A stretch of DNA of 11,952 nucleotides from Acidobacteriaceae bacterium (GTDB lineage Bacteria; Acidobacteriota; Vicinamibacteria; Vicinamibacterales; CAVVIG01), in assembly GCA_031274845.1 (NCBI GenBank), contig JAISPN010000047.1, positions 1 through 11,952 of the forward strand, written 5' to 3'. Shown piece by piece: positions 1 through 7,080 of this stretch. A program made the position numbers and the translations under genes. Position 1 is the stretch's first letter. Each line of letters opens with the position of its first letter. A model generated the notes under the pieces. That model was given only the letters and a program-made list of their open reading frames with translations, did not search any database and was not told the DNA's origin.

Positions 1-117
1 GTCACGGATCAACTCGTGACCGATCGCGTCATCAACGAGCTCATGGGCAAGGACGCCTCGGCGCGCTTCCGGTTCATCATGGAACGCGCGGAGGAAGCGG
101 AAGAACTGGACGTCTAA
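1..117 (+). CDS. Type IIA DNA topoisomerase subunit B (gyrase or topoisomerase IV), C-terminal end, partial
   Basis: Only the last 38 codons are in the window; frame 1 is open from the first base to a TAA at 115-117. The visible protein ends in ELMGKDASARFRFIMERA, then an acidic stretch and LDV. The LMG..., RR/RF-FI-x-E-x-A and final LD[IV] pattern is the standard end of the GyrB TOPRIM/C-terminal region. The B subunit is the ATPase half of the A2B2 enzyme that passes one duplex through another, introducing supercoils or unlinking chromosomes in the cytoplasm. The end looks more like GyrB than E. coli ParE, but with so little sequence gyrB and parE cannot be told apart, so no symbol is given. 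The DUF1016 gene starts 77 bases downstream on the same strand and may be reached by read-through. Confidence 0.8.
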   Translation, partial: VTDQLVTDRVINELMGKDASARFRFIMERAEEAEELDV

Positions 118-194
118 CCTCGGCTCACGCGCCTGATCGAGAATCGGCTGACACGCGCGATCCCTTCCTTGCACGAGGAAGAGGAGGAGATGTC

Positions 195-1532
195 ATGACC
201 ACGCGGAAGAAGCAGTCAAGCGCACGCGCAAAGAAGGTCTCCGTCACGCGAAGGGGATCCCGCACGCTCGCACCCGCGAACAACTTTGCCGCGCTTGTTG
301 ATCGCGTGGTCACGATCATCGAGGACGCGCGTTCACGCGTCATCCGCACCGTCAATAGCGAGATGGTGCTTTTGTACTGGCACATCGGACGAGAGATTGT
401 CGAGTACATACAGCGTGGCGATCCACGCGCTGAATACGGCGAAGAGGTGATCGAGAATCTATCGAATCAACTTCAGTCACGCGTCGGTCGTGGCTATTCG
501 TCGACGAACCTGCGGTATTTCAGAGCGTTCTACATCGCATACCGATCCCGCCGCCCCAAGATTCGCCACATCGGACGTGGCGAATTCGCGAATGCGGAGA
601 CCGTAGATACCTCCGGCAAGATTCGCCACACGCGAAGTGGCGTTTCCCTCGCATCGCTGAACCCAGCGCCGCTCGAAGGATTCTCATCCGCGCTCGGCTG
701 GACTCACTATCGCGCGCTGATGAAGGTCGAGCCCGCGATGGTTCGCACCTTCTACGAAATCGAGGCCGAACGGGAACACTGGCCGGTCGAACACCTCGAA
801 CGCCAGATCCACACGCAGCTTCATCTGCGGCTGCTCAAGAGCCGCGACAAGGACGGCGTGATGGAATTGGCCCGCAGAGGCCAGACCGTCGAGAAGCCCG
901 TCGACCTGATGAAGTCGCCGGTCGTGCTCGATTTCCTCGGTCTGCAAGGCGGTCCCGCGCTGCGTGAGAGCGACATCGAGAGTGCCATCATCAGCAAGCT
1001 GTCGCAATTTCTCCTTGAATTGGGCAAGGGCTTTGCATTCGTCGCGCGACAGAAGCGGATCACGTTCGAGGACGAAGATTTCTTCGTCGACCTCGTCTTC
1101 TACAACATCATCCTGAAGTGCTACCTGCTTGTCGATCTCAAGCTCGGTAAGCTTACGCATCAGGATGTCGGACAGATGGATAGCTACGTCCGCCTCTTCG
1201 ATGCGCAGGGTCGCACGCCGGGTGCTGGCCCCACGATTGGTCTGATCCTCTGCGCGGAGAAGAACGAGGCGATGGCGCGTTACTCCATCCTCAGCGAACA
1301 CAAGCAGCTTTTCGCCGCGAAGTACGTGACGTACTTGCCGACCGAGCAAGAGTTGCGGCAGGAGCTTGAACGCAACCGCCGCATTGCCGAAGCGGTCTTA
1401 ACGGCGACACGAGAAGAGAAGCCCGTAAAGCCAACGCGCGGAACACGAGTGAAAGGAACGAAAGGCGTGACGGCTGCGCAGAGGACGCGGAAGCGCCGGA
1501 CGTCTCACCGCCGTTCGGTTGTCAGACGTTGA
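195..1532 (+). CDS. DUF1016 (YhcG-type) PD-(D/E)XK nuclease family protein
   Basis: A 445-residue protein with two recognisable parts. Residues about 31-116 are the DUF1016 N-terminal domain (ARSRVIRTVNSEMVLLYWHI, GYSSTNLRYFRAFY). Residues about 166-395 carry the nuclease region (LGWTHYRALM, FYEIEAEREHW, SRDKDG). Its catalytic set is visible as Glu262 in ESDIESAI, Asp299 in FFVDLVFYN and Asp314-x-Lys316 in LVDLKLGKLTHQD, so the enzyme should be active as a metal-dependent DNA endonuclease fold. The biological role of the family is not settled; a link to mobile DNA or defence is often suggested. Residues 117-165 form a linker of two repeated units (see the repeat entries). The first 23 residues and the last 40 or so are rich in Lys and Arg, suggesting disordered DNA-binding tails. 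The ATG at 195 is supported by GGAGG at 183-187, 7 bases upstream. The 3' end overlaps the convergent ychF by 11 bases. Confidence 0.9.
   Translation: MTTRKKQSSARAKKVSVTRRGSRTLAPANNFAALVDRVVTIIEDARSRVIRTVNSEMVLLYWHIGREIVEYIQRGDPRAEYGEEVIENLSNQLQSRVGRGYSSTNLRYFRAFYIAYRSRRPKIRHIGRGEFANAETVDTSGKIRHTRSGVSLASLNPAPLEGFSSALGWTHYRALMKVEPAMVRTFYEIEAEREHWPVEHLERQIHTQLHLRLLKSRDKDGVMELARRGQTVEKPVDLMKSPVVLDFLGLQGGPALRESDIESAIISKLSQFLLELGKGFAFVARQKRITFEDEDFFVDLVFYNIILKCYLLVDLKLGKLTHQDVGQMDSYVRLFDAQGRTPGAGPTIGLILCAEKNEAMARYSILSEHKQLFAAKYVTYLPTEQELRQELERNRRIAEAVLTATREEKPVKPTRGTRVKGTKGVTAAQRTRKRRTSHRRSVVRR
557..616 (+). repeat. Linker repeat unit 1 in the DUF1016 gene, with hairpin
   Basis: First of two in-frame 20-codon units (60 bases) that begin with the identical 14 bases CAAGATTCGCCACA. 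It encodes KIRHIGRGE and following residues (Lys122 onward). Bases 561-569 and 577-585 are perfect inverted repeats (9 bp stem, 7-base loop), and directly after it ATTCGCGAAT (584-593) is a second perfect 10-base palindrome. The unit lies exactly at the junction between the N-terminal domain and the nuclease domain. Seen directly; what it does is unknown. Confidence 0.75.
617..642 (+). repeat. Linker repeat unit 2 in the DUF1016 gene, with hairpin
   Basis: Second copy, starting exactly 60 bases after the first with the same 14 bases. It encodes KIRHTRSGV (Lys142 onward). Arms CGCCAC (624-629) and GTGGCG (637-642) form a 6 bp stem with a 7-base loop. The arms sit on the same codon positions as in unit 1: the Arg-His codons pair with the last two bases of Ser, all of Gly and the first base of Val. 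After the hairpin the two units no longer resemble each other, so only the hairpin part is conserved. Confidence 0.7.
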
Positions 1533-2625
1533 ACTTGAACAACAACACGTCGCCGTCCTGAACGACGTATTCCTTCCCTTCCATCCGGTAGAGACCTTTT
1601 TCACGCGCCGCCGCGACGGACCCGAGACGCGCGAGGTCGTCGTAGGCGACGGTTTCGGCTTTGATGAAGCCGCGTTCGAAGTCGGAGTGGATCACCCCCG
1701 CGGCTTTCGGCGCGGTGTCACCGACATGGATCGTCCAGGCGCGCACTTCTTTTTCGCCAGCCGTGAAGTAGGTCCGCAGGCCGAGCAACGTGTAGGTCGC
1801 GCGGATCAGCGCGCCGATACCGCTCTCTTCGACGCCTAGATCGTGCAGGAACGCCGCCGCGTCCGCCGGTTCCAGATCGATGAGCTCGCTTTCGATCTGC
1901 GCGCTGATGACGATTGCCTCGCACGCCAGATGATGCTTCACGTAGTCGCGGACGCGCGTCACGTGCGGGTTGCTGTCCGCGGTGGCCAGCTCGGTGTCCT
2001 TGACGTTGCAGGCAAAAATCGTCGGCTTGTCGGTGAGCAGGAACGAGCCAGCCGAGAGCGCGCGCTCTTCAGGCGAGAGCGGCGTCAGGAGCGCCGGCGA
2101 TCCGGAATCGAGCGTCGATTCAATCTTCGCGAGCACCGCTTCTTCCGCCGCGGCTGATTTGTCGCCGCGCTTGATGTCCTTCAGCAGCTTCTCGCGCTTC
2201 TTCCGGACCGATTCGAGATCGGCCAGCATCAACTCGGTGTTAATCACCTCGATGTCGCGCACCGGATCGACCGTCGACGACACATGGTGCACGTCCGCGT
2301 CTTCAAAACAGCGGACGACCTGAACAATCGCGTCCACCTCGCGGATGTGCGTCAGGAACTTGTTGCCGAGTCCTTCGCCCTGGCTGGCGCCTTTCACCAG
2401 CCCCGCGATGTCGACAAACTCGATAACCGCGGGGATGACGACCTGCGTTTTCGAGATCGCGCGCAGCACCTCGAGCCGCGCATCGGGCACGCTGACCATG
2501 CCGACGTTTGGATCGATCGTGCAAAAAGGATAGTTGGCCGCTTCCGCTTTGCGCGTGCGGGTGATGGCGTTAAACAGCGTCGACTTGCCGACATTCGGCA
2601 AGCCCACGATTCCGGCTCGAAGCAT
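1522..2625 (-). CDS. ychF: Redox-regulated ATPase YchF (Obg-family P-loop protein)
   Basis: A full-length 367-residue YchF, close to the usual 360-370. Order: P-loop GLPNVGKST at residues 8-16; switch/G3 motif DIAGLVKGAS at 72-81, where Leu replaces the catalytic Gln of Ras-like GTPases; a helical insert (about 125-200); the base-specificity motif NVKD at 207-210; and a C-terminal TGS domain from about 283 (LRTYFTAGEKEVRAWTIH) to the end (DVLLFKFNV). Family members prefer ATP to GTP, bind ribosomes and negatively affect the oxidative stress response in E. coli; they act in the cytosol. The start ATG is 24 bases after the aminotransferase stop, with no clear Shine-Dalgarno, so it is probably made from the same transcript. 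Its 3' end overlaps the convergent DUF1016 gene. The G4 motif ending in Asp is slightly unusual. Confidence 0.97.
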   Translation of the reverse strand: MLRAGIVGLPNVGKSTLFNAITRTRKAEAANYPFCTIDPNVGMVSVPDARLEVLRAISKTQVVIPAVIEFVDIAGLVKGASQGEGLGNKFLTHIREVDAIVQVVRCFEDADVHHVSSTVDPVRDIEVINTELMLADLESVRKKREKLLKDIKRGDKSAAAEEAVLAKIESTLDSGSPALLTPLSPEERALSAGSFLLTDKPTIFACNVKDTELATADSNPHVTRVRDYVKHHLACEAIVISAQIESELIDLEPADAAAFLHDLGVEESGIGALIRATYTLLGLRTYFTAGEKEVRAWTIHVGDTAPKAAGVIHSDFERGFIKAETVAYDDLARLGSVAAAREKGLYRMEGKEYVVQDGDVLLFKFNV

Positions 2626-2649
2626 AGCTGTCTATTTTCGCACTAACGC

Positions 2650-3831
2650 TTACGGACGCGAGCCGAGCAGCGCGCCGAGACCGGTGACGAGGCGGCCGAT
2701 GCCTTCGGCGACGGTCGCTTTTTGCAGCGCGCCAAACGCCACGCGGAAGTAGCAGCCGTCCATGCCGAAGGCGGTTCCCGGAATCACGGCGACTTTGTGT
2801 TCGCGGATGAGGCGTTCGGCGATCGTGACTGGATCGAGGTTCGCGTTGACGCGCAGCAGCGCGTAAAACGCGCCGTCGGCGGCGGGCACCGTGGCGAGCG
2901 GCGCCAACGACGACAGCTCGGAGACGACGATGTCCCGAATCGATGCCATCTCCCGCACGTACGGTTCGCAGTACGAACGTCCGACGCCAAGCGCCGCGGC
3001 CGCGCCCACCTGCGAGGCAATCGTCGGGTTGATGAGAATCGTGTCCTGACTCTTCATCATCCCCGAGGCGAGCGCGTCCGGATAGACGACATACCCGACA
3101 CGCCAGCCAGGCATGCCGTACGCTTTCGACAGCGAGTAGATCGAGAACGTATGTCCGGCTGCGTCAGGCAACGACCCCGGCGAGAAATGCCGCACGCCGC
3201 CGTAGGTGAAGTACTCGTAGGGCTCGTCGGCGATGTGATAGATCCCGCGCGCGCGGCAGAGCGCGTTGAGCGCGCATAGCGACGCTTCACTCAACACCGC
3301 GCCGCTCGGGTTGTTTGGCGAGATGGTGACGATGGCCCGCGTGCGCGGCGTGATGGCCTGTTCGATGGCGTCGAGCCGAAGCTGATACCGCTCGTCGGTC
3401 GGCACCCGCACCGCGCGGCACCCGGCCATTTCAATCGCCATCTCGTGATTGAAATAAAACGGCACGGGCAGGATCACGTCGTCGCCCGGCGTCGTGATGG
3501 CGAGCACCGCGTGCATGAACGCCATGTTGGCGCCAGCGGTGACCATCACCTTGCTGCCGCGCGCGAGGTCGATGCCGTTGTCCGCCGCGAGCTTCCGTCG
3601 AATCGCGTCCACGAGCACAGCCAGCCCGCCGCCGTCGCCGTATTCGTGGGCGAACGATGACGCTAACGCGTCGCGGACAGCGTCCACCGCCACGGCTGGC
3701 GGGCCGTAGTGGACGACCCCCTGACCGAGCGAAATCGTCCCCGGCGTTTCACGAATCCACCCGCCAACAATCGGGATAATAGGCGCCTGAATGGCGTCCA
3801 TCCGCGTCTCGGCTCTACCTGCTCTTCGCAT
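2650..3831 (-). CDS. Class I/II (AspC-fold) PLP-dependent aminotransferase
   Basis: A cytosolic fold-type I aminotransferase, 393 residues from the chosen ATG. The N-terminal region RMDAIQAPIIPIVGGWIRE then TISLGQGVVHYGPP is typical of the COG0436 group. Cofactor residues are all present: Asn174 in SPNNPSG, Asp202 and Tyr205 in DEPYEYF, the Schiff-base Lys236 in SLSKAYGMPGWRVGY, and the substrate-carboxylate Arg363 in YFRVAFG. It should move an amino group between an amino acid and a 2-oxo acid; the substrate cannot be told from sequence. Possible starts are a TTG at 3846, ATG at 3831 and ATG at 3801. I chose 3831 because homologues I recall carry a few residues before the R-M-x-A-[VI]-Q motif; none has a strong Shine-Dalgarno. 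It is divergent from the M14 peptidase gene and probably heads an operon with ychF. Confidence 0.92.
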   Translation of the reverse strand: MRRAGRAETRMDAIQAPIIPIVGGWIRETPGTISLGQGVVHYGPPAVAVDAVRDALASSFAHEYGDGGGLAVLVDAIRRKLAADNGIDLARGSKVMVTAGANMAFMHAVLAITTPGDDVILPVPFYFNHEMAIEMAGCRAVRVPTDERYQLRLDAIEQAITPRTRAIVTISPNNPSGAVLSEASLCALNALCRARGIYHIADEPYEYFTYGGVRHFSPGSLPDAAGHTFSIYSLSKAYGMPGWRVGYVVYPDALASGMMKSQDTILINPTIASQVGAAAALGVGRSYCEPYVREMASIRDIVVSELSSLAPLATVPAADGAFYALLRVNANLDPVTIAERLIREHKVAVIPGTAFGMDGCYFRVAFGALQKATVAEGIGRLVTGLGALLGSRP

Positions 3832-3832
3832 G

Positions 3833-3862
3833 TTGTCTCGGACCAAAAAGCTGGCCTATTCT
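3833..3862 (+). promoter_or_regulatory. Predicted promoter of the M14 peptidase gene, leaderless type
   Basis: A -35-like TTGTCT (3833-3838) and a -10-like TATTCT (3857-3862) are 18 bases apart. The -10 box ends exactly 6 bases before the ATG at 3869, so the predicted transcription start is the A of the start codon. No Shine-Dalgarno precedes that ATG, which fits leaderless translation. Position inferred from sequence only. Confidence 0.4.
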
Positions 3863-3868
3863 GTCTCA

Positions 3869-6532
3869 ATGACCGTGCGCCGCGCATTCCGGCCTCTCGT
3901 CTGCCTCGCCGTCTTGCTTCTCGCGCTCAGCCTCCTCCGGCCGTCAGTCGAGGTGGTGGCCACGGCGGCAGGCGTGCCTTCGCCCGAACAGTTTATCGGG
4001 TTCGCGATGGGCACGGATAACAAGCTGGCGCGGTGGGACAAGATTGTCGACTACATGAAGGCGGTCGCGAGCACGTCCGATCGCGTCCGCGTCCGAGAAC
4101 TCGGCAAAACGTCACAGAACAACCCACTCATCGCGCTTGAAATTTCGGCGCCCGAGACGCTCAAGAACCTCGATCGCTACAAGCAGCTCGAACGCCGGCT
4201 CTATTTCCAGAACGGCACGCCGAGCGCGCGCGATCGCGACGAGCTGTTCCGTCAAGGCAAGGCGGTCGTCCTCATCACCTGCAGCACGCACGCGATTGAA
4301 ATCGGCGCGACGCAGATGGCGCTCGAGCTCGTGCACCATCTCGCGACCGACAATTCGTCGGCGACGAAGAACATCCTCGACAACGTCGTGCTGCTGCTCG
4401 TACCGAGCGTCAATCCCGACGGCCAGATTCTCGTCACCGACTGGTTCAACCGGAACGTCGGCACCCCGTACGAATCGAGCCCGATTCCGTATCTCTATCA
4501 CCCGTACGTCGGCCACGACAGCAACCGCGACATGTACATGTTCACGCAGAAAGAAAGTCAGTACATGGCGCAACTGGTCTGGCACGACTGGTTCCCGTCG
4601 GTTTGGCTCGACCAGCACCAGATGAGCGCGAATGGTCCGCGCATCTTCGTGATGCCGGCGACCGATCCGATCAACCTGAACGTCCACCCGGTGATCTACC
4701 GGTGGAACACCATCCTCGGTCAGTCGCAAGCGGCGGCGCTCGAAACGGCCGGCAAAGACGGCATCATCTACAACTCGACCTACACAAATTTCTGGGAGGG
4801 CGCGTTGGCGTGGAGCGGCTGGTGGCACAACCAGATCGGCCTGCTCACCGAAGTCGCCAGCGCGCGCATCGCCGCGCCGGTCGTCCAGCAGATGGCGGTA
4901 AGACGCGATCTCTCTGGCGTGGAACAACGCCCTACGGGTGATGGCCCCGAGCCGATTCTGTCAGCGGCGCCGCTGCCGCCGCCCACCGATACGACGCCGC
5001 GCACGGAGTATCCGCGGCCGTGGATGGGCGGCAAGTGGACGCTGCGCGATATCGTCGACTACGAGATGATCTCGACGCTGGCGCTGCTTGAAACCACCGC
5101 CGACCGGCGCGAAGCGATTCTGCGGCAGATCTACGAAGTCAATCGCCAGACGATCGACGAGGGACGGACGGCAAGCGTGAAGGCGATTGTGATTCCCGCC
5201 GACCGTCAACACGACCCGCGCGAAGCCGCGCATCTCATCGAGAAGCTGATGATCGCTGGCGTCGAGGTCTACCGCGCCGACGGAACGATCGACGCCGAGG
5301 ACACTCAGTTTGCCGCCGGCTCGTACGTGATCCCGATGACGCAGGTGTTCGCGCGGTACGCCAAAGACCTGCTCGAAAAACAGACGTACCCGGAAATCCG
5401 GAAGTCCCCCGACACGCCGGCCGATCCGCCGTACGACGTCACCGCCTGGTCGCTCGGCATGCAGTTTGGCGTCGATGTCCGGTTTCTGACGACGCCGGTC
5501 ACCACCAAGTTGACACGCCTCACGCAACCGATCCACATCGACGGCCGCGTCAGCGGCAACGGTCCGCGGTTCGTCATGAACTACGACGGCCCGGACACGG
5601 CGATTGCAATCAACCGTCTGCTCAAGGCAAACGCCAAGCTCGCCTACGAAGCACCGTCACGTGTCGTCGTCGACGGCGTGTCGCGCGATGTGATGGAACC
5701 GATTGCCAAAGAGTTCGGCCTCGATGTCGTCTCCACCCCACCAGCGCCCGCAGGCATTGCCGAACCAGAACGTCAGGCGATCCGGGCACCGCGCATCGGT
5801 CTCTACTATCCGTGGACCGGCGACAACACGGACGAAGGGTGGACGAGGTGGGTGCTCGAACAGTACGAGTTCAACTACACCACCATTCACAACGCGGACA
5901 TGCGGGCCGGCAACCTGCGGCGGCAGTTCGATGCCATCATCCTGCCCGATCAGAATCCGCGCGAGATCCTCGACGGCCTCAGCTTGAACACGATCCGTCC
6001 AGAGTTTCGCGGCGGGATCGGTGATGCGGGACTTGAAAATCTCGGACGCTTCGTCAGTCAGGGCGGCACTCTGATCACGCTTGGCGCCGCGTCGGATCTC
6101 GCCATCGATCGTTTTCCGATTCCCGTCCGGAATCTGAAGCGAAGCCTGCGGCGCGAGCAGCACTTTGCGCCGGGAACCATCGTCCACATTCAGGTCGATC
6201 CGACGCAGGCAATGAGCGCCGGCGTGGCGCGCGACACCTACGGCTTTTACAACAACAGTCCGTTCTTCACGTTGCTCGAAGGGTTCAACGCGCTGCGGCC
6301 GACGGTGATCGCCCGCTTCCCCAATCAGGACATCGTCGCCTCCGGCTGGCTCCGCGGCGAAGATGCCATGGCGGGACGTCCGGCGGTCGTCTCGGTCGAC
6401 ATGAAGCCGGGCCGCGTGGTGCTCTTCGGCCTGCGCCCGCAACATCGCGCGCAGACGCACGCGACGTTCCCGCTGCTCTTCAACGCGCTCTTCCTCGCCT
6501 CCGACGCCGCCGGTCCGATCCTGACGCAGTGA
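3869..6532 (+). CDS. Secreted M14-type zinc carboxypeptidase with C-terminal GATase-like domain
   Basis: An 887-residue exported metallopeptidase. Residues 1 to about 34 are a Sec signal peptide (Arg-rich n-region, then LVCLAVLLLALSLL); this is why the ATG at 3869 is preferred over one at 3791, which would put 26 residues before the signal. The peptidase domain has the zinc ligands His141 and Glu144 in CSTHAIEIG, His250 in LDQHQM, substrate-binding Asn219-Arg220 in HDSNRDMY, and catalytic Glu328 in IGLLTEVAS. It should trim residues from peptides in the periplasm or outside. From about residue 640 (PRIGLYYPWTGDNTDEGW) to about 770 there is a domain like class I glutamine amidotransferases (IILP, GRFVSQGGTLITLGAAS) with no visible catalytic Cys, so probably structural or binding. 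A Pro-rich linker (about 355-385) separates the parts. The asparaginase follows after 7 bases, suggesting one transcript. Confidence 0.92.
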   Translation: MTVRRAFRPLVCLAVLLLALSLLRPSVEVVATAAGVPSPEQFIGFAMGTDNKLARWDKIVDYMKAVASTSDRVRVRELGKTSQNNPLIALEISAPETLKNLDRYKQLERRLYFQNGTPSARDRDELFRQGKAVVLITCSTHAIEIGATQMALELVHHLATDNSSATKNILDNVVLLLVPSVNPDGQILVTDWFNRNVGTPYESSPIPYLYHPYVGHDSNRDMYMFTQKESQYMAQLVWHDWFPSVWLDQHQMSANGPRIFVMPATDPINLNVHPVIYRWNTILGQSQAAALETAGKDGIIYNSTYTNFWEGALAWSGWWHNQIGLLTEVASARIAAPVVQQMAVRRDLSGVEQRPTGDGPEPILSAAPLPPPTDTTPRTEYPRPWMGGKWTLRDIVDYEMISTLALLETTADRREAILRQIYEVNRQTIDEGRTASVKAIVIPADRQHDPREAAHLIEKLMIAGVEVYRADGTIDAEDTQFAAGSYVIPMTQVFARYAKDLLEKQTYPEIRKSPDTPADPPYDVTAWSLGMQFGVDVRFLTTPVTTKLTRLTQPIHIDGRVSGNGPRFVMNYDGPDTAIAINRLLKANAKLAYEAPSRVVVDGVSRDVMEPIAKEFGLDVVSTPPAPAGIAEPERQAIRAPRIGLYYPWTGDNTDEGWTRWVLEQYEFNYTTIHNADMRAGNLRRQFDAIILPDQNPREILDGLSLNTIRPEFRGGIGDAGLENLGRFVSQGGTLITLGAASDLAIDRFPIPVRNLKRSLRREQHFAPGTIVHIQVDPTQAMSAGVARDTYGFYNNSPFFTLLEGFNALRPTVIARFPNQDIVASGWLRGEDAMAGRPAVVSVDMKPGRVVLFGLRPQHRAQTHATFPLLFNALFLASDAAGPILTQ

Positions 6533-6539
6533 TTTGACG

Positions 6540-7031
6540 ATGATTCGCATCTTCGTCACCGGCGGCACCTTCGACAAGGACTACGACGAACTCCACGGCC
6601 ACCTCGCCTTTCGCCAGAGTCACCTGCACGAAATGCTGCGGCTGGGTCGATCGATGGTCGATGTCACCATCGAGCAACTGATGATGATCGACAGTCTCGA
6701 AATGACCGACCGCGATCGCGCGCGCATCGTCGAAGCATGCACGCTGGCCGAGGAATCGCAGATCGTCATCACGCACGGCACCGACACGATGGTCGACACC
6801 GCGCGCGCCATCGCGACCATGTGCTCGACGTGCGAGACGAAGACAATCGTCCTGACCGGCGCGATGGTGCCGTACGCCTTCGGCAGCTCCGACGGGATGT
6901 TCAATCTCGGCAGCGCGCTATCGTTCGTCCAGCTCCTCCCGCCCGGCGTCTACCTCGCCATGAACGGCCGCTACTTCCGCTGGAACCACGTCCGCAAGAA
7001 CCACGACCTCGGCGTCTTCGAATCGCTCTGA
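6540..7031 (+). CDS. Short (single-domain) asparaginase-family protein
   Basis: A 163-residue protein matching only the N-terminal catalytic domain of type I/II L-asparaginases, which are usually about 330 residues. It ends cleanly at TGA with no later matching sequence, and short proteins of this kind are known in other bacteria, so it is probably not a fragment. The catalytic residues are present: the nucleophile Thr10 in FVTGGTFDK, Thr81-Asp82 in THGTDTMVDTA, and Lys153 in HVRKN, in the position of the triad Lys of E. coli AnsB. No signal peptide, so cytosolic. Expected reaction: hydrolysis of asparagine or a related amide to aspartate and ammonia, not proven for short members. An in-frame TTG at 6534 could also start it; ATG at 6540 is preferred. 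It lies 7 bases after the M14 stop with no good Shine-Dalgarno, so is probably translationally linked to it. Confidence 0.85.
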   Translation: MIRIFVTGGTFDKDYDELHGHLAFRQSHLHEMLRLGRSMVDVTIEQLMMIDSLEMTDRDRARIVEACTLAEESQIVITHGTDTMVDTARAIATMCSTCETKTIVLTGAMVPYAFGSSDGMFNLGSALSFVQLLPPGVYLAMNGRYFRWNHVRKNHDLGVFESL

Positions 7032-7065
7032 GCCGCTTTCACTCTCTTTTTCGCATTCCGTAGGT

Positions 7066-7071
7066 AGGAGG
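7066..7071 (+). promoter_or_regulatory. Shine-Dalgarno of the barrel-protein gene
   Basis: AGGAGG lies 9 bases before ATG 7081 and is the only strong ribosome binding site near this gene. It decides for the upstream start even though the signal peptide core begins about 35 codons later. No convincing -10/-35 pair was found in 7032-7065. Confidence 0.65.
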
Positions 7072-7080
7072 CACCCACAT

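Noticed and set aside
118..194. Search for a promoter or terminator between the topoisomerase gene and the nuclease gene
   Set aside because: Only the Shine-Dalgarno at 183-187 is convincing; no good hexamer pair or hairpin was seen.
557..642. The repeat pair as a CRISPR array or insertion-sequence end
   Set aside because: The units are in frame inside an intact gene, there are only two, and no target duplication or transposase is present.
684..1349. A 221-codon open frame on the minus strand inside the nuclease gene
   Set aside because: It is opposite a gene with clear catalytic motifs, has no recognisable domain, and long antisense open frames are common in high-GC coding DNA.
3791..3868. 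An upstream ATG that would extend the M14 protein by 26 residues
   Set aside because: It would bury the signal peptide behind 26 residues, overlap the aminotransferase start and lacks a ribosome binding site.
5657..6577. A 306-codon open frame on the minus strand opposite the M14 gene
   Set aside because: Arg/Asp/Val-rich composition typical of an antisense shadow; the plus-strand frame is well supported.
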